From assembly GCA_903904815.1 (NCBI GenBank), contig CAIVDU010000031.1, positions 196,266 to 249,493 on the forward strand: a stretch of DNA of 53,228 nucleotides, read 5' to 3'. Positions 17,735 to 26,367 of the stretch are shown piece by piece. This DNA is from an uncultured Armatimonadota bacterium (GTDB lineage Bacteria > Armatimonadota > Fimbriimonadia > Fimbriimonadales > Fimbriimonadaceae). A model generated the notes under the pieces. That model searched no databases. It had not been told where the DNA came from and was given only the letters and a program-made list of their open reading frames with translations. A program made the translations under genes and the position numbers. Position 1 is the stretch's first letter; every line of letters begins with the position of its first letter.

Positions 17735-19216
17735 ATGTGGCAGAGGTTCAGCAATCACGCCCGAATCGCCGTTTTTGCGGGGATGGAGGAGGCTAGGGCA
17801 AGGGGAGCCGACTATCTTGCTCCCACTCACCTGTTTCTTGGACTCCTGCAACAAACATCGTCGACCGCCTATGCGACTCTAGAAGCTCTCGGATTCCAGG
17901 TTTCGGATCTTAAGGCAGGAGCCGAAGGGACGCTCGAGTTTCTGTTACCCAGGCTGGGGAACGATATCGTGATGGATCGGAACGCCAAGCGTGTAATTGA
18001 CCTCGCCTATGACGAGGCCCGATTCCTTGGGGATACTTCGATCAACACTGAGCACTTGTTGTTGGGTCTGATCCGGTTGGACACCGGATTCCCCTACCGC
18101 GCTTTGGCGAGCCGAGGGATCGATCTGGAAAGAGCGCGAGCCGAGGTCGTCGCGCAGCAAAAGCAAAGACCTTCCGCCGAGCGCGACGGGTTCCCCAGCA
18201 AGTCCGTGCCATCCACTCATTCGAGCATTTGGCACCGATTCAGCCGGGAGGCGCTCGATGCGATTCAGAGCGCTTGTGAGGAGGCAAAAAGGGTGGGTGA
18301 GAGCTACGTCTCGACCGAGCATCTGCTTCTGGGCTTGATCGCACACTCCGAGTCCACCGCCTCTCGGTCACTCATCGCTTCAAGGAGTGTTTTGGATCGC
18401 CTTCGTGAAGAGCTGGTTCGGAAAATTCCAGTTCGCGAGCCGATCGAAACTGACGCCTTGACTCTCACCCCGCGCTCCAAGCGAGCGATCGATCATGCCT
18501 TTGCCGAGTCGAGAACTCTGGGCGATGACTACATTGGATCCGAGCATTTGTTGCTCGGGCTGTTGGCGGAAGGAGATGGTCTTGCCGCCCGGACTCTGGC
18601 AAAGCTCGATCTCCGGTTAGAAACCCTTCGGGGCACGGTGGCGGAGAGGCAGGAATTTGTTGGCCAACGAGAAGCGCGCGTGGATGAACTGCCGATCGAG
18701 TTCTTGAAGACGCTGTTCGCACTTTCGCCCCCAGCTCAGCCTCCAGCCCCCAAACCGCCCGGAACTGGCCTTTGGCACCGCTTCAACACCGATGCTCGGA
18801 AGGTGGTGTTTCTCGCTCAGGAAGAGGCCCAACGCACCGGCGAGAATTACGTCGTAAGCGAACATCTCCTATGCGGAATCCTTCAGATGCCGCAATCCCC
18901 GGCGGTCCGAGCTCTGGATTGCTTAGGGGTCGAGATCGAGCAAGTACGGTCGGAGCTAGAAAAGCACTTGACCGATCGACCCGAAAAACGAGTCCACACC
19001 CTCGGTCTGACCCCGCGCGCCAAGCGGGTCCTTGACTTAGCCAACGAAGAATCCCTGCTGGCCAAATCCGACTACATCGGCCCGGAGCACCTTCTTCTCG
19101 GATTGGTCCGAGAAGAGGATAACGGTGCTGCATTGGTCCTCACTTCCTTCGGCGTGACCCTAGAAAACCTGCGCGTCGAGGTTGCAAGGATGCGGCGATT
19201 GTCTGAAGAGGACTAG
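17735..19216 (+). CDS. Triple ClpC-type N-domain protein without ATPase
   Basis: 493 residues built from three copies of the Clp N-terminal domain (about 1-145, 165-310, 346-490). Each copy has two half-repeats. The first halves start WQRFSNHAR, WHRFSREAL and WHRFNTDAR; the second halves carry NAKRVIDLAYDEARFLG, SKRAIDHAFAESRTLG and AKRVLDLANEESLLAK. Each ends in the H(L/F)(L/F)LGL-type motif (THLFLGLL, EHLLLGLI, EHLLLGLL). No Walker A/B, no AAA+ module and no ClpP loop is present. ClpC N-domains bind adaptors such as MecA/McsB and phospho-arginine-tagged substrates. A free multi-N-domain protein could compete for or deliver them. No signal peptide, so cytoplasmic. It meets the neighbouring lipoprotein gene tail to tail, sharing CTAG. 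Confidence 0.92.
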   Translation: MWQRFSNHARIAVFAGMEEARARGADYLAPTHLFLGLLQQTSSTAYATLEALGFQVSDLKAGAEGTLEFLLPRLGNDIVMDRNAKRVIDLAYDEARFLGDTSINTEHLLLGLIRLDTGFPYRALASRGIDLERARAEVVAQQKQRPSAERDGFPSKSVPSTHSSIWHRFSREALDAIQSACEEAKRVGESYVSTEHLLLGLIAHSESTASRSLIASRSVLDRLREELVRKIPVREPIETDALTLTPRSKRAIDHAFAESRTLGDDYIGSEHLLLGLLAEGDGLAARTLAKLDLRLETLRGTVAERQEFVGQREARVDELPIEFLKTLFALSPPAQPPAPKPPGTGLWHRFNTDARKVVFLAQEEAQRTGENYVVSEHLLCGILQMPQSPAVRALDCLGVEIEQVRSELEKHLTDRPEKRVHTLGLTPRAKRVLDLANEESLLAKSDYIGPEHLLLGLVREEDNGAALVLTSFGVTLENLRVEVARMRRLSEED

Positions 19217-20934
19217 GGAGAAGTTATCGTCAGGCCGACGGACGTGTCTTTCACGATCACTAGGACACCCTGTGATTGATAGTCGGTCATGGCGATCGCC
19301 AGCCGAGACGCTCCGATCGCGGCGACCGCGTCAAGGCTAGAGATTTGGGTGACCGGCAGGGCAGCCGTTCCGATCTGAGAGTAGGTGCTCGTAGACACTA
19401 CGCGATACAGCATCTGCTGAACGTAGGGAGAACCAAGGAGATAGGCCTGCCCATTTCCGCTGGAGGTCGCTCGCCAGCTCCACGATGAACCCGAATTGGT
19501 GGGTAGGGTTCCGAGCAGTGCGCCGCTTGTGTCGTCGAAGACCTGACCGTATTGTGTAAAGATCTTTCCTCCGACGTCGCTGATCGGGACTCCGCTCTGC
19601 AGTCCCGGAAACGACCCAGTCTGTTGGATTCCGTTAGCGTCAACCGAACAAACTAGTCCGCCGAACGTGCTCGAAACAACCACCGTACTGGAGCTAGGCT
19701 TAAACGTCAGGATGTTCTTGCCTGGAGCGAAGGTGTTGAGGGTGTTCGGTCTGACCACGCCGTTGTCGATTACTTCGATTGTCTGGGAGGGATTTCCAGT
19801 CGTGTAGGTGAGAGAAACGACGATCGTTCGCGCCGAACCTGGGACGACCGCGATACAGGCAGCAGAAAAGGGCCCTCCGGAGTCGCTTCCTAAGTCAATG
19901 GCGGGCTGAGTGGCCATCGTGGGCAAGGAGATCGGTTGAATCGACGAGGCTCCGCTGAGCCCGACATACAACATCGATCCATCGTCGGAGAGAGCCAGCG
20001 TGGAAGGATTGCTTCCCACCTGGACAATGTTGATAATCGCACCAGTCATTGGGTCGATTGAGACGACAGAATTGGGATTCGAAGCTGCCGTCGAGGGAAC
20101 CGCGCCATACAGCTTGCCGTCAGCTTGGTTGTAAACCAGAGCGGACACCGTCTGATTTACCAAGAGGAAGTTACTGGTTGCGGCCAAAGTCACGGCGATT
20201 GAAGCTACCGGGCTCTGGATGTTGTCTACCGTCACCTGAGCGGTGTCTGTGCCGACGAACAAGCCAGTTGCGATCCCATCGTTGGTGGAGGTTGTATGTC
20301 CGCCGGAGGTCATCCAAGTTGCGGATCCGGGAGACAGGGCCAGTACGTTGTTGCTACTATCTCTTGCGGTGAAGCTAAGTTGTTTGGACGATCCGAAATT
20401 TACGGATTGGCCCGAATCTACGGCGACGTTTGCCACGGTGCCGACGGTCTGAATGCCCCCAAGAAATGTCCCATCGGAGTTGGTTAAGGCTCCTTGGGGA
20501 GTCAGAATTGCCGCCGAGGTCGCGGTCCCGACGAGCGTCCCTTGACCGTTTTGTGCCGAGTAAAAGAGTGCGGTGACCTGAACGGGCCCAGGGCGTAGGG
20601 TGGTGGGAATCGCATACGTTTGCGAATAGGCTGAGGTTGATGCATTCCGATTGACGGTCAAAGTGGCAGGGCTCACCAAATTGGGGACGTCGCCGACCGT
20701 GATGGTCAAGGAAAGCGCGGATGAAGGTCCCGAGAAGCTCTTTGATCTCTGAGCCCAAAAGATGTCCACCGTCGGTGCAACGAGGGCAGGAGTTGAGTTC
20801 CCAGATCCGCCACAGCCACACAGGATGACAACCATCGCGAGGGCAAGTAGGGCCGAGATGATGGCTTGAACGCTACGAGCGGTGATTTGCGGTTGGACAA
20901 AACAACGACTGAGAGGAGGGCGGGTGTGAGGCAT
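19213..20934 (-). CDS. Large lipoprotein: Ig-like domains plus YncE/beta-propeller-like repeats
   Basis: 573 residues from ATG 20934. An unusually long n-region (MPHTRPPLSRCFVQPQ) precedes the hydrophobic stretch IISALLALAMVVILCGC, which ends in a lipobox-like LCGC. Residues about 60-290 are Ser/Thr/Val-rich beta-sandwich segments. From about 290 there are repeated blades of the kind seen in YncE-like propellers (SALVYNQADGKLYGAVPST, TLALSDDGSMLYVGLSG). This architecture is common for surface lipoproteins of unknown role. A start at 20970 would add 12 residues without improving the signal. Function not assignable. Confidence 0.8.
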   Translation of the reverse strand: MPHTRPPLSRCFVQPQITARSVQAIISALLALAMVVILCGCGGSGNSTPALVAPTVDIFWAQRSKSFSGPSSALSLTITVGDVPNLVSPATLTVNRNASTSAYSQTYAIPTTLRPGPVQVTALFYSAQNGQGTLVGTATSAAILTPQGALTNSDGTFLGGIQTVGTVANVAVDSGQSVNFGSSKQLSFTARDSSNNVLALSPGSATWMTSGGHTTSTNDGIATGLFVGTDTAQVTVDNIQSPVASIAVTLAATSNFLLVNQTVSALVYNQADGKLYGAVPSTAASNPNSVVSIDPMTGAIINIVQVGSNPSTLALSDDGSMLYVGLSGASSIQPISLPTMATQPAIDLGSDSGGPFSAACIAVVPGSARTIVVSLTYTTGNPSQTIEVIDNGVVRPNTLNTFAPGKNILTFKPSSSTVVVSSTFGGLVCSVDANGIQQTGSFPGLQSGVPISDVGGKIFTQYGQVFDDTSGALLGTLPTNSGSSWSWRATSSGNGQAYLLGSPYVQQMLYRVVSTSTYSQIGTAALPVTQISSLDAVAAIGASRLAIAMTDYQSQGVLVIVKDTSVGLTITSP

Positions 20935-21294
20935 GCTGTGTACCAACTGAGTACCCCTTGGAAGCACCACTCGGTCTGCCCAAAGCTCCCTTAGAAGACA
21001 GCTTGCGCGGTTAAACCCTGTGGTTCCGGGCTCCCTAGCATAGCATTTTCGTGGATTTATTGTAAGCGTAAGTAATTATCGATCTGTAAAGGTGGTAACA
21101 AAGGCTTGCCGCATGAAGGGCCCGGAGCAAAAAGTCAAGCCGCTGGCCAACTGACTTCAGCGAGGAGGATGGTCGGGTGCTTTCCACGCGGGGTTATGGC
21201 AGAAACTCGGCTTCCTGCCGGTACCTTGGAATTGCGTCCGCGAACAGAGATCAGTATCGTGACCCAAAATTTATTCGAAAAGGGTATTCCACTT
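20935..21294. other. Intergenic between divergent genes
   Basis: 360 bp separating the leftward lipoprotein from the rightward small lipoprotein. A frame from TTG 21106 joins the downstream gene but its first 63 residues look non-coding. The region is AT-rich around 21040-21090 (promoter-like) but no clean -35/-10 pair was found. Confidence 0.35.
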
Positions 21295-21732
21295 ATGAGT
21301 TTGGGAATTAGGCGCATAGTGTTGACGATCGGAATGATGGTTCTTGCTTGGGCAGGCGGCATGGGCTGTGGCAAGACGATGCCACTGGCAGTGCTGTCAA
21401 GAACCACGTCCCCTGACGGTCGACTAGATGCGGTGGTGGCTTCCGACTGTAACTCAACTGGAACAGACGGCTGTTCCGGGGAGTGTTACGTTGTTTTAAA
21501 AGGAGAAAAGCCCGAGATTGCCAAAGACTGTGGAAGTGGTCATTTCTTGTCGTTTGGCTTTCAGGGCCCTCCGAGTGCTGACGGGATCTCCTTAAGTTGG
21601 GTCGGCAACGACCGCCTTGCGGTCAAGGCGCAGTATCTCCATGTGTTTGGATACACCAATCGTTCGTTTCCTCCGGGGACCGATGCCGACGTAGGAGTTC
21701 GGTTGGTTTTGGAAGAATATAAGGAGAAGTAG
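21295..21732 (+). CDS. Small lipoprotein, unknown function
   Basis: 145 residues from ATG 21295. MSLGIRRIVLTIGMMVLAWA leads to GGMGC at about residue 24, a lipobox-like site. The mature part has several Cys residues (ASDCNSTGTDGCSGECYVVL) that could form disulfides, and ends in VRLVLEEYKEK. An AGGG lies upstream, 11 nt from the ATG. A longer frame from 21106 is not supported. No family recognised. Confidence 0.65.
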   Translation: MSLGIRRIVLTIGMMVLAWAGGMGCGKTMPLAVLSRTTSPDGRLDAVVASDCNSTGTDGCSGECYVVLKGEKPEIAKDCGSGHFLSFGFQGPPSADGISLSWVGNDRLAVKAQYLHVFGYTNRSFPPGTDADVGVRLVLEEYKEK

Positions 21733-21857
21733 CGACGCCAACTGCGAGGGTTCGGTTACTATCCCTTGCCAATCAGGTGGTCTTCGCCATTCGAGAGTGG
21801 TCTCAAGACCATTCGGAATTCGCCTGGTACAACAAGCCGCAATTCACTTTTAAGTTC

Positions 21858-22055
21858 ATGAGCGATCGATCAGTAGTTATATTCGCTTGGTGCTCGGGCT
21901 TACTGATACCAGTTGGGTCTCTCATCTGGGGGGTATTCGACGTTCAGCATCGAGGTACGGCCGTGATTGTCTGCTTGGTGAGCGTATTCTTCATCATCAT
22001 CGTGGCTGATCGTGTGGTTAGGCTTTTCAATCGTAATGCAAAGGATAACGAGTAA
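21858..22055 (+). CDS. Small two-helix membrane protein
   Basis: 65 residues from ATG 21858. Two hydrophobic segments, IFAWCSGLLIPVGSLIWGVF and TAVIVCLVSVFFIIIVADRV, are separated by a short polar turn; the tail RLFNRNAKDNE is charged. A GTG start at 21777 would add 27 residues with less clear character. Function unknown. It lies in a run of small exported or membrane proteins on the plus strand. Confidence 0.55.
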   Translation: MSDRSVVIFAWCSGLLIPVGSLIWGVFDVQHRGTAVIVCLVSVFFIIIVADRVVRLFNRNAKDNE

Positions 22056-22189
22056 TCGCTTAGCGACACTGTTCTCGGGCCATCTCATCCCGTCTGAAGC
22101 CAGTTTCTATTGGTCCAAACGGAAGCTGCGCAAACAGTCCTCTAACGCTCGAAATCCAGTAAGCGATGGTGAACGATAGAGGAACACCC

Positions 22190-22582
22190 ATGAAAAACGA
22201 CAGAAATTCAAGTGAGTATCCCGTAGCGGCAGTCAATCGGCAGCAAATGTGGAGCAAGCTTTTGCTTGTCGTTGCCGCTCTTTCGTTTCTCCTCACCGCA
22301 CCGGGTTGTACGGACTACCCTGATCTCTACCTAGTAAACAATAGCGAACGAACCATCTTTCTGGAAGCGGAGATGGGTAATGGACCCAACAATCGAAGCA
22401 AAGCGATTCCTCCAAAAACTGGCATGGAGGCTTATGGAATGGTGCCGTTCATATCCGAAATAAAGTTTCTGGACGCCAAGACCGGCGAACTACTTGCGAG
22501 CAAGCACTTAACACAGGAGGCTTGGGACGCACGGACGCCAAGGAACACCATGGTATTGGAGTACCCTCCACTATCGCCATAA
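22190..22582 (+). CDS. Small exported/lipoprotein-like protein
   Basis: 130 residues. ATG 22190 is chosen because AGAGGAA at 22178-22184 sits 5 nt upstream as a good ribosome site. The hydrophobic signal LLLVVAALSFLLTAPGC lies at residues 24-40, so the n-region is long; ATG 22247 (MWSKLLLVVAALS) would give a more standard signal but has no ribosome site. The mature part reads DYPDLYLVNNSERTIFLEAE, a small beta-rich domain. The lipobox (APGC) is atypical because of the Pro at -2. Function unknown. Confidence 0.6.
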   Translation: MKNDRNSSEYPVAAVNRQQMWSKLLLVVAALSFLLTAPGCTDYPDLYLVNNSERTIFLEAEMGNGPNNRSKAIPPKTGMEAYGMVPFISEIKFLDAKTGELLASKHLTQEAWDARTPRNTMVLEYPPLSP

Positions 22583-22649
22583 AGACACGCTTTGATCGCA
22601 TTCGGATTGCATATGGGCGGAAGACACACGAAAGCAGCTGAGGGAGCCA

Positions 22650-23036
22650 ATGTTTGGCTGGATGAATTCTGACTTCAAAGCAAAATGCAGGTATGTGGCG
22701 GTGATATTCTGCCTGGCTGCAATTGGCATCGTCACCTTGATGTTCGCAGAAAGGAGACAGGAGGAAGTTCAACATATGGTCTATCTCAAATCTGACTACC
22801 TCCAATCCGAACGAGCGCGCATGGGGCGATGGCCCACGAATCTTGAAGGCGTCTCACGTGCGCTGTCGTCCTTGGAGCCATCAATCCGTAGGCAAAGACT
22901 GGAAACGGTTAACAGCCAGGCTTCTCCCTTCCTCGCGGCGGAGAATTCAACTCAAAGTGAGTTTCATGGGGTCCTCCGTTTTGGCTGGTTGGGAGGTGCT
23001 TCCTACAACTTGGATTTCGAGCAAAACCCACCTTAG
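22650..23036 (+). CDS. Small membrane-anchored protein, unknown
   Basis: 128 residues, one N-terminal helix (CRYVAVIFCLAAIGIVTLMF, about 13-32) then a polar domain. GAGGGAG precedes the ATG at the right distance, fixing the start. The segment QSERARMGRWPTNLEGVSRA recalls the GxWP motif of type II secretion pseudopilin-like periplasmic tails, but there is no prepilin leader. Function not assignable. Confidence 0.6.
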   Translation: MFGWMNSDFKAKCRYVAVIFCLAAIGIVTLMFAERRQEEVQHMVYLKSDYLQSERARMGRWPTNLEGVSRALSSLEPSIRRQRLETVNSQASPFLAAENSTQSEFHGVLRFGWLGGASYNLDFEQNPP

Positions 23037-23357
23037 CTGTGGACAGTATGTAAACTACCCCAGTAGAGCCATTCGGCCCTCAAACGGTCTGAACTAAAAG
23101 TTGACAGAAGGTTGTCCGGTTCGAATATCGAACGATTGGTTGACGCAGGTTCATAATCTAGAATTGCATCACAAGGCAATGTTTCGAACGTCGACTAAAG
23201 ATCAGAGTCGATTCGACGTGGTGTGCTGTTAGGCGTCAAGCATATCTCGCGAAACATAAGGGCTTAGATATAGGATCAGCTGTTTTTGCGATGTGCATGC
23301 GCGGCACTTGTGTCAAGGAATTTCAGTATAAAGTGGACACATCAGGCATATTCAGAG
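23037..23357. other. Intergenic with candidate promoter and palindrome
   Basis: 321 bp. TTGACA (23101-23106) is a perfect -35 hexamer, but the -10 at 17 bp (AATATC) is poor. GTTCGA-ata-TCGAAC (23119-23133) is a near-perfect palindrome right over that position and could be an operator. A second TTGACG is at 23140-23145. The gene it would serve starts at 23358. Confidence 0.35.
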
Positions 23358-24194
23358 ATGATTAACGCAGGCATACATATTCTGGGTTTGGCTGTTTGCT
23401 TAACAGCAGGCCGAATCTCCTCGCGAGTCCAGATGCATCCAGACTCTAGTTATCAGCCCGGTGGCAAATCTCCATCCAGCCCAGAGGTTTTCGCGGGGGT
23501 GCAGCTTTTCTCCGTAATTCACTCCTTTGTTGAAGGACAGGGTAGAGGGATTATTCCGTCACTTGATTCGAATGGACCGTGGAAACCAAGGCTGCTATCG
23601 AAAACAGCAAAAAACGCCGATAAGTCACAGCTCGACTACATCGATGGGCTTTTAAAGGAGAATCAACTCCGTGTCCGCGTGAACCCAGCGGTTGCCGGCA
23701 AAAGGTGGGCCTCGCTGAAGAGTACGTCTCTCTTATTGGAGATCTACTTTGCCAATGGCGATCCAGCGAGAGGTGTGGCAATTGACAGTCTAGATGCACC
23801 GATCCCACCGATCGATACTCCTCTTGGAAAGGATGGATACCCGGAATTCCTTCGAGTACGGTATCGAGACTTCGGCGGGCGTCGCTATGGATTAATAGGT
23901 TTGCAAGGGTTCGAAAAGGCTAACGAACTCCATATCTCCGAGACCGAGGACCGACTGTGGATCATGAGCCAGCTTTCAGAGCGCACCTATAAAGGTTGGG
24001 GGTTTACGTATTACAAGACGTGTCTGGAAATCTCATTTCGGGATGGTAGACGCTACCTCGTGGACGCGGAAGGTGGGATGCGAACTCCCGATGGCAAGGA
24101 GTTTGGACTGAGCCCGAGGGCGTTCATGCTGCTTTCACAGTTTCTGGCAAAGTATGCGAATTCTAAGGCCCAGCCAGGAGCTCACTCACGGTAA
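23358..24194 (+). CDS. Exported protein of unknown function
   Basis: 278 residues from ATG 23358. The N-terminus MINAGIHILGLAVCLTAGRI looks like an export signal, and a polar body follows. The mid-region has GKDGYPEFLRVRYRDFGGRR and a C-terminal part with DGRRYLVDAEGGMRTPDGKE, beta-hairpin-like. A frame from TTG 23286 would place 24 residues before the signal. No family recognised, no catalytic motif seen. Confidence 0.6.
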   Translation: MINAGIHILGLAVCLTAGRISSRVQMHPDSSYQPGGKSPSSPEVFAGVQLFSVIHSFVEGQGRGIIPSLDSNGPWKPRLLSKTAKNADKSQLDYIDGLLKENQLRVRVNPAVAGKRWASLKSTSLLLEIYFANGDPARGVAIDSLDAPIPPIDTPLGKDGYPEFLRVRYRDFGGRRYGLIGLQGFEKANELHISETEDRLWIMSQLSERTYKGWGFTYYKTCLEISFRDGRRYLVDAEGGMRTPDGKEFGLSPRAFMLLSQFLAKYANSKAQPGAHSR

Positions 24195-24476
24195 TCAATG
24201 CCCGATTTTGAATCCAGCTCTTGTTAGGTCGCTCATGTGAATCAATGATTCTCCCCTCCTGGCGACCTTGAAACAATCCGAGCACGGCACTCAGACGCTA
24301 ATCGGGGCTTCATTTGGTCAGTGATGGGCGGAGCCCTATAATGATCCCGTCTCGGTACTGTCAGGCTTTCCGTCTTTTCCAGGGGCTGCGGGGTGGAATC
24401 GGACTGCGTCCAGGTTCCGTACTATCTGTACGTTGATGCAAAATTTGTCTTGGTCAATTTCGGCGAAGGAAGGAAG

Positions 24477-24881
24477 ATGAGTTCCGGGCGTTACCGTGGA
24501 AGGATAAAGCTTCTGGTCCTTCTTTTCATGGCTGCGGTGCCTGCCGCTATCGTGCTGAACGTAATGTCATTGCTCTTCGGTGGTGACAATGCGGCTTCGT
24601 GCCAGCAACTTGTAGATGCCGCGGCGCACGGAGACGTACGGGAGATCCGGAGCTTAGTTCGCAACGGAGCGGACGTCAACTGCCTTCCGGACGCGGGATG
24701 GTACACGCCGTTGCAAACTGCGGCTGAGAGTGCGAAGGAAGAAGCGGTGAAGGTCTTGCTTGAATTGGGAGCGGACCCTGACCTGAGAGACCAGGGCTCT
24801 CCCGCCGCCGCCGATCTAGCTAAGGATAAGAAGATCTTGCTCATGCTTCGAAATGCGAAGCAGGGTTCGATGGCCAGGTAA
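24477..24881 (+). CDS. Membrane-anchored ankyrin-repeat protein
   Basis: 134 residues from ATG 24477, preceded by an excellent ribosome site (GAAGGAAGGAAG) that rules out the longer frame from 24393. The anchor KLLVLLFMAAVPAAIVLNVM (about 11-30) is followed by two ankyrin repeats: ASCQQLVDAAAHGDVREIRS with NGADVNCLPD, then WYTPLQTAAESAKEEAVKVL with LGADPDLRD. Ankyrin repeats bind proteins; the partner is unknown. Confidence 0.8.
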   Translation: MSSGRYRGRIKLLVLLFMAAVPAAIVLNVMSLLFGGDNAASCQQLVDAAAHGDVREIRSLVRNGADVNCLPDAGWYTPLQTAAESAKEEAVKVLLELGADPDLRDQGSPAAADLAKDKKILLMLRNAKQGSMAR

Positions 24882-25051
24882 TCGCGTTCGGAGGGTCGTT
24901 TCACCGGACCAGATCGGCGGATGCCAGCCCCGTCTGGAAGAAATTTCGGGCTTTTAGCCTTCCCTCCCGCTGTGCCCGCCCAAACCAATCAACCGCGAAC
25001 TGAGAGGGCCGTCCTTCAGACACCATAACGGGTGGGCTGTAAGACCAGTCT

Positions 25052-25933
25052 TTATCCGGGGGCACTCAGATCCCATTGCACCGTCTTCGTCTCACCTTGC
25101 TTCGCGGTCAGATCAAGCCGGGCATCGGGGAATGGGGTGGAGCGGGTCGAACCGATGGCGTCTAGTTTTATACAGCCGGGCGGCACGTGGTTAATCTCGA
25201 AATGGCCGTGCTCGTCGGTTCTCCCAGGGAGACTTCGCTTCGGGGAACCGGCCTGGCAGGCAATGTACACGTTGGGAACCGGTTGGTCGTTCAGCTTGAG
25301 TGTCCCAACGATCTTTGCCTCCTGTTCGGCGACGAATTGGCGAAGGCCTTGGGTGGTGGTGGCGATCTCTCGGAGCGTTACTCCACGGTCGCATGCCTCG
25401 AAAGCACTACTTTCCCCGACTGGGACGTAGTCAAAAGAGACCTCACCGAGTCGGTCGGTGGGTCGCGCCAGGTGGAGCCTGAACTTGTCGGGCAGTTCCC
25501 GCCCTGCCAATTCATACGATCCAATCCAAAGACTGCGGACCGGCTGCCCCACGGCGTCGACCACGCGCACGGTTGTCCGCTCCGAATTGGCCAGACGTAT
25601 CGTCAGGTGAGTGGTACTGGTCAACGCCTCAGGTGGCACGCCATATCCCGCGAGATAGGCTCTCGCAACGTATGTCGGTGGCTGGGAGTCCGGAAGTGAG
25701 ATCCGATAGTTGCCGTCTTGGTCGGTGACCGCTTGAGTTTGCGCCTTAAGCTTGGAGTTCGACCGCAGGACTACGACCCCCACGTAGGCGCCAGCGGCGG
25801 GCTTCCCTTCGGGCGTCAGCACGCGACCCGTGAGCGTCGTCCCAGAATTGTTGGCCAAAACAAAGGACCACGTGGCAGAAGCGATCACGATCGATATTGC
25901 CGCCAAGATCCCCAGTATTACGTCTCTTCTCAG
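25052..25933 (-). CDS. CnaB-like / carboxypeptidase-regulatory repeat membrane protein, second gene of BlaI operon
   Basis: About 293 residues. Two carboxypeptidase-regulatory-like segments are recognisable: TLTGRVLTPEGKPAAGAYVG near the N-terminus and KIVGTLKLNDQPVPNVYIAC near residue 215, each with a following DQDGNYRISLP or DEHGHFEINHVPPG strand. I place the start at a CTG (25933-25931). It overlaps the BlaI stop as CTGA, has GGAGG 7 nt upstream, and gives a charged N-terminus (LRRDVILGILAAISIVIASA), a proper signal anchor. The conventional alternative is TTG 25906, which has no ribosome site and loses the Arg-Arg. It lies directly behind the BlaI-type repressor and resembles the repeat domains of the M56 protein at 43522-46410, so it may belong to the same pathway. 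Confidence 0.8.
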   Translation of the reverse strand: MRRDVILGILAAISIVIASATWSFVLANNSGTTLTGRVLTPEGKPAAGAYVGVVVLRSNSKLKAQTQAVTDQDGNYRISLPDSQPPTYVARAYLAGYGVPPEALTSTTHLTIRLANSERTTVRVVDAVGQPVRSLWIGSYELAGRELPDKFRLHLARPTDRLGEVSFDYVPVGESSAFEACDRGVTLREIATTTQGLRQFVAEQEAKIVGTLKLNDQPVPNVYIACQAGSPKRSLPGRTDEHGHFEINHVPPGCIKLDAIGSTRSTPFPDARLDLTAKQGETKTVQWDLSAPG

Positions 25934-26304
25934 CTCCGTTCCTCCATCTGGTCAAGGAGTCGGCGAATCTCGGAAAGCTCCTCCGGAGTTGCTTTCTGAG
26001 ACCCGAGGGCGTGGAGGGCGAGGCGATGAGCTGACCCGCCGAACATTCGGTCGACGAGATCGTCGGTCAGACCTTTCTGAGTCTCCGATTCCGACACCAT
26101 TGCATGGTAGACGTGGGCGCGGTTGTCTTCGTTGCGACGAACCAGCCCCTTTTCCGCCATGATCTGCATCAGTTTAAGCACGGTGGTGTACCCGGTGGTT
26201 CGCCGCTTGCTGAGTTCGTCGTGGACGTCTCGCACCAGGCTGGGACCTCTCTGCCACAGCACGTGCAGGATTTCGAGCTCGCTGTTTGTTGGTTTCGTTT
26301 CCAT
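25930..26304 (-). CDS. BlaI/MecI-family transcriptional repressor
   Basis: 124 residues, the usual BlaI length. The N-terminal winged helix (about 5-75) reads NSELEILHVLWQRGPSLVRD, then TTGYTTVLKLMQIMAEKGLV with RRNEDNRAHVYHA, the typical BlaI wing. The C-terminal dimerisation part reads GLTDDLVDRMFGG and ATPEELSEIRRLLDQMEERS. In the classical system BlaI represses target genes until a membrane M56 protease (BlaR1) triggers its cleavage. Here no BlaR1 is adjacent, but an M56 gene at 43522 has the same operator. The operator covers this gene's own promoter, implying autorepression. Only 11 nt separate the -10 hexamer from the ATG, so the mRNA is probably leaderless or nearly so. Confidence 0.95.
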   Translation of the reverse strand: METKPTNSELEILHVLWQRGPSLVRDVHDELSKRRTTGYTTVLKLMQIMAEKGLVRRNEDNRAHVYHAMVSESETQKGLTDDLVDRMFGGSAHRLALHALGSQKATPEELSEIRRLLDQMEERS

Positions 26305-26315
26305 GCCTTGATTTC

Positions 26316-26338
26316 ATTATACGAAGGGCTTCGTATAA
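26316..26338 (-). promoter_or_regulatory. BlaI-gene promoter/operator palindrome
   Basis: TTATACGAA (26317-26325) and TTCGTATAA (26330-26338) form an inverted repeat with a 4-bp spacer GGGC, extending to 10 bp arms with CTTC/GAAG. On the minus strand the arm nearest the gene ends in TATAAT (26321-26316), a consensus -10. Bound repressor would cover the promoter. The same arms, same spacer length and same placement of TATAAT occur upstream of the M56 gene (43441-43464). Confidence 0.85.
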
Positions 26339-26367
26339 ATGCATCAAAACTCCAGCTCTCCAAACGC

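Noticed and set aside
19213-19216. Four-base CTAG overlap of convergent genes as a regulatory feature
   Set aside because: Shared palindromic stop between tail-to-tail genes is common and needs no special explanation.
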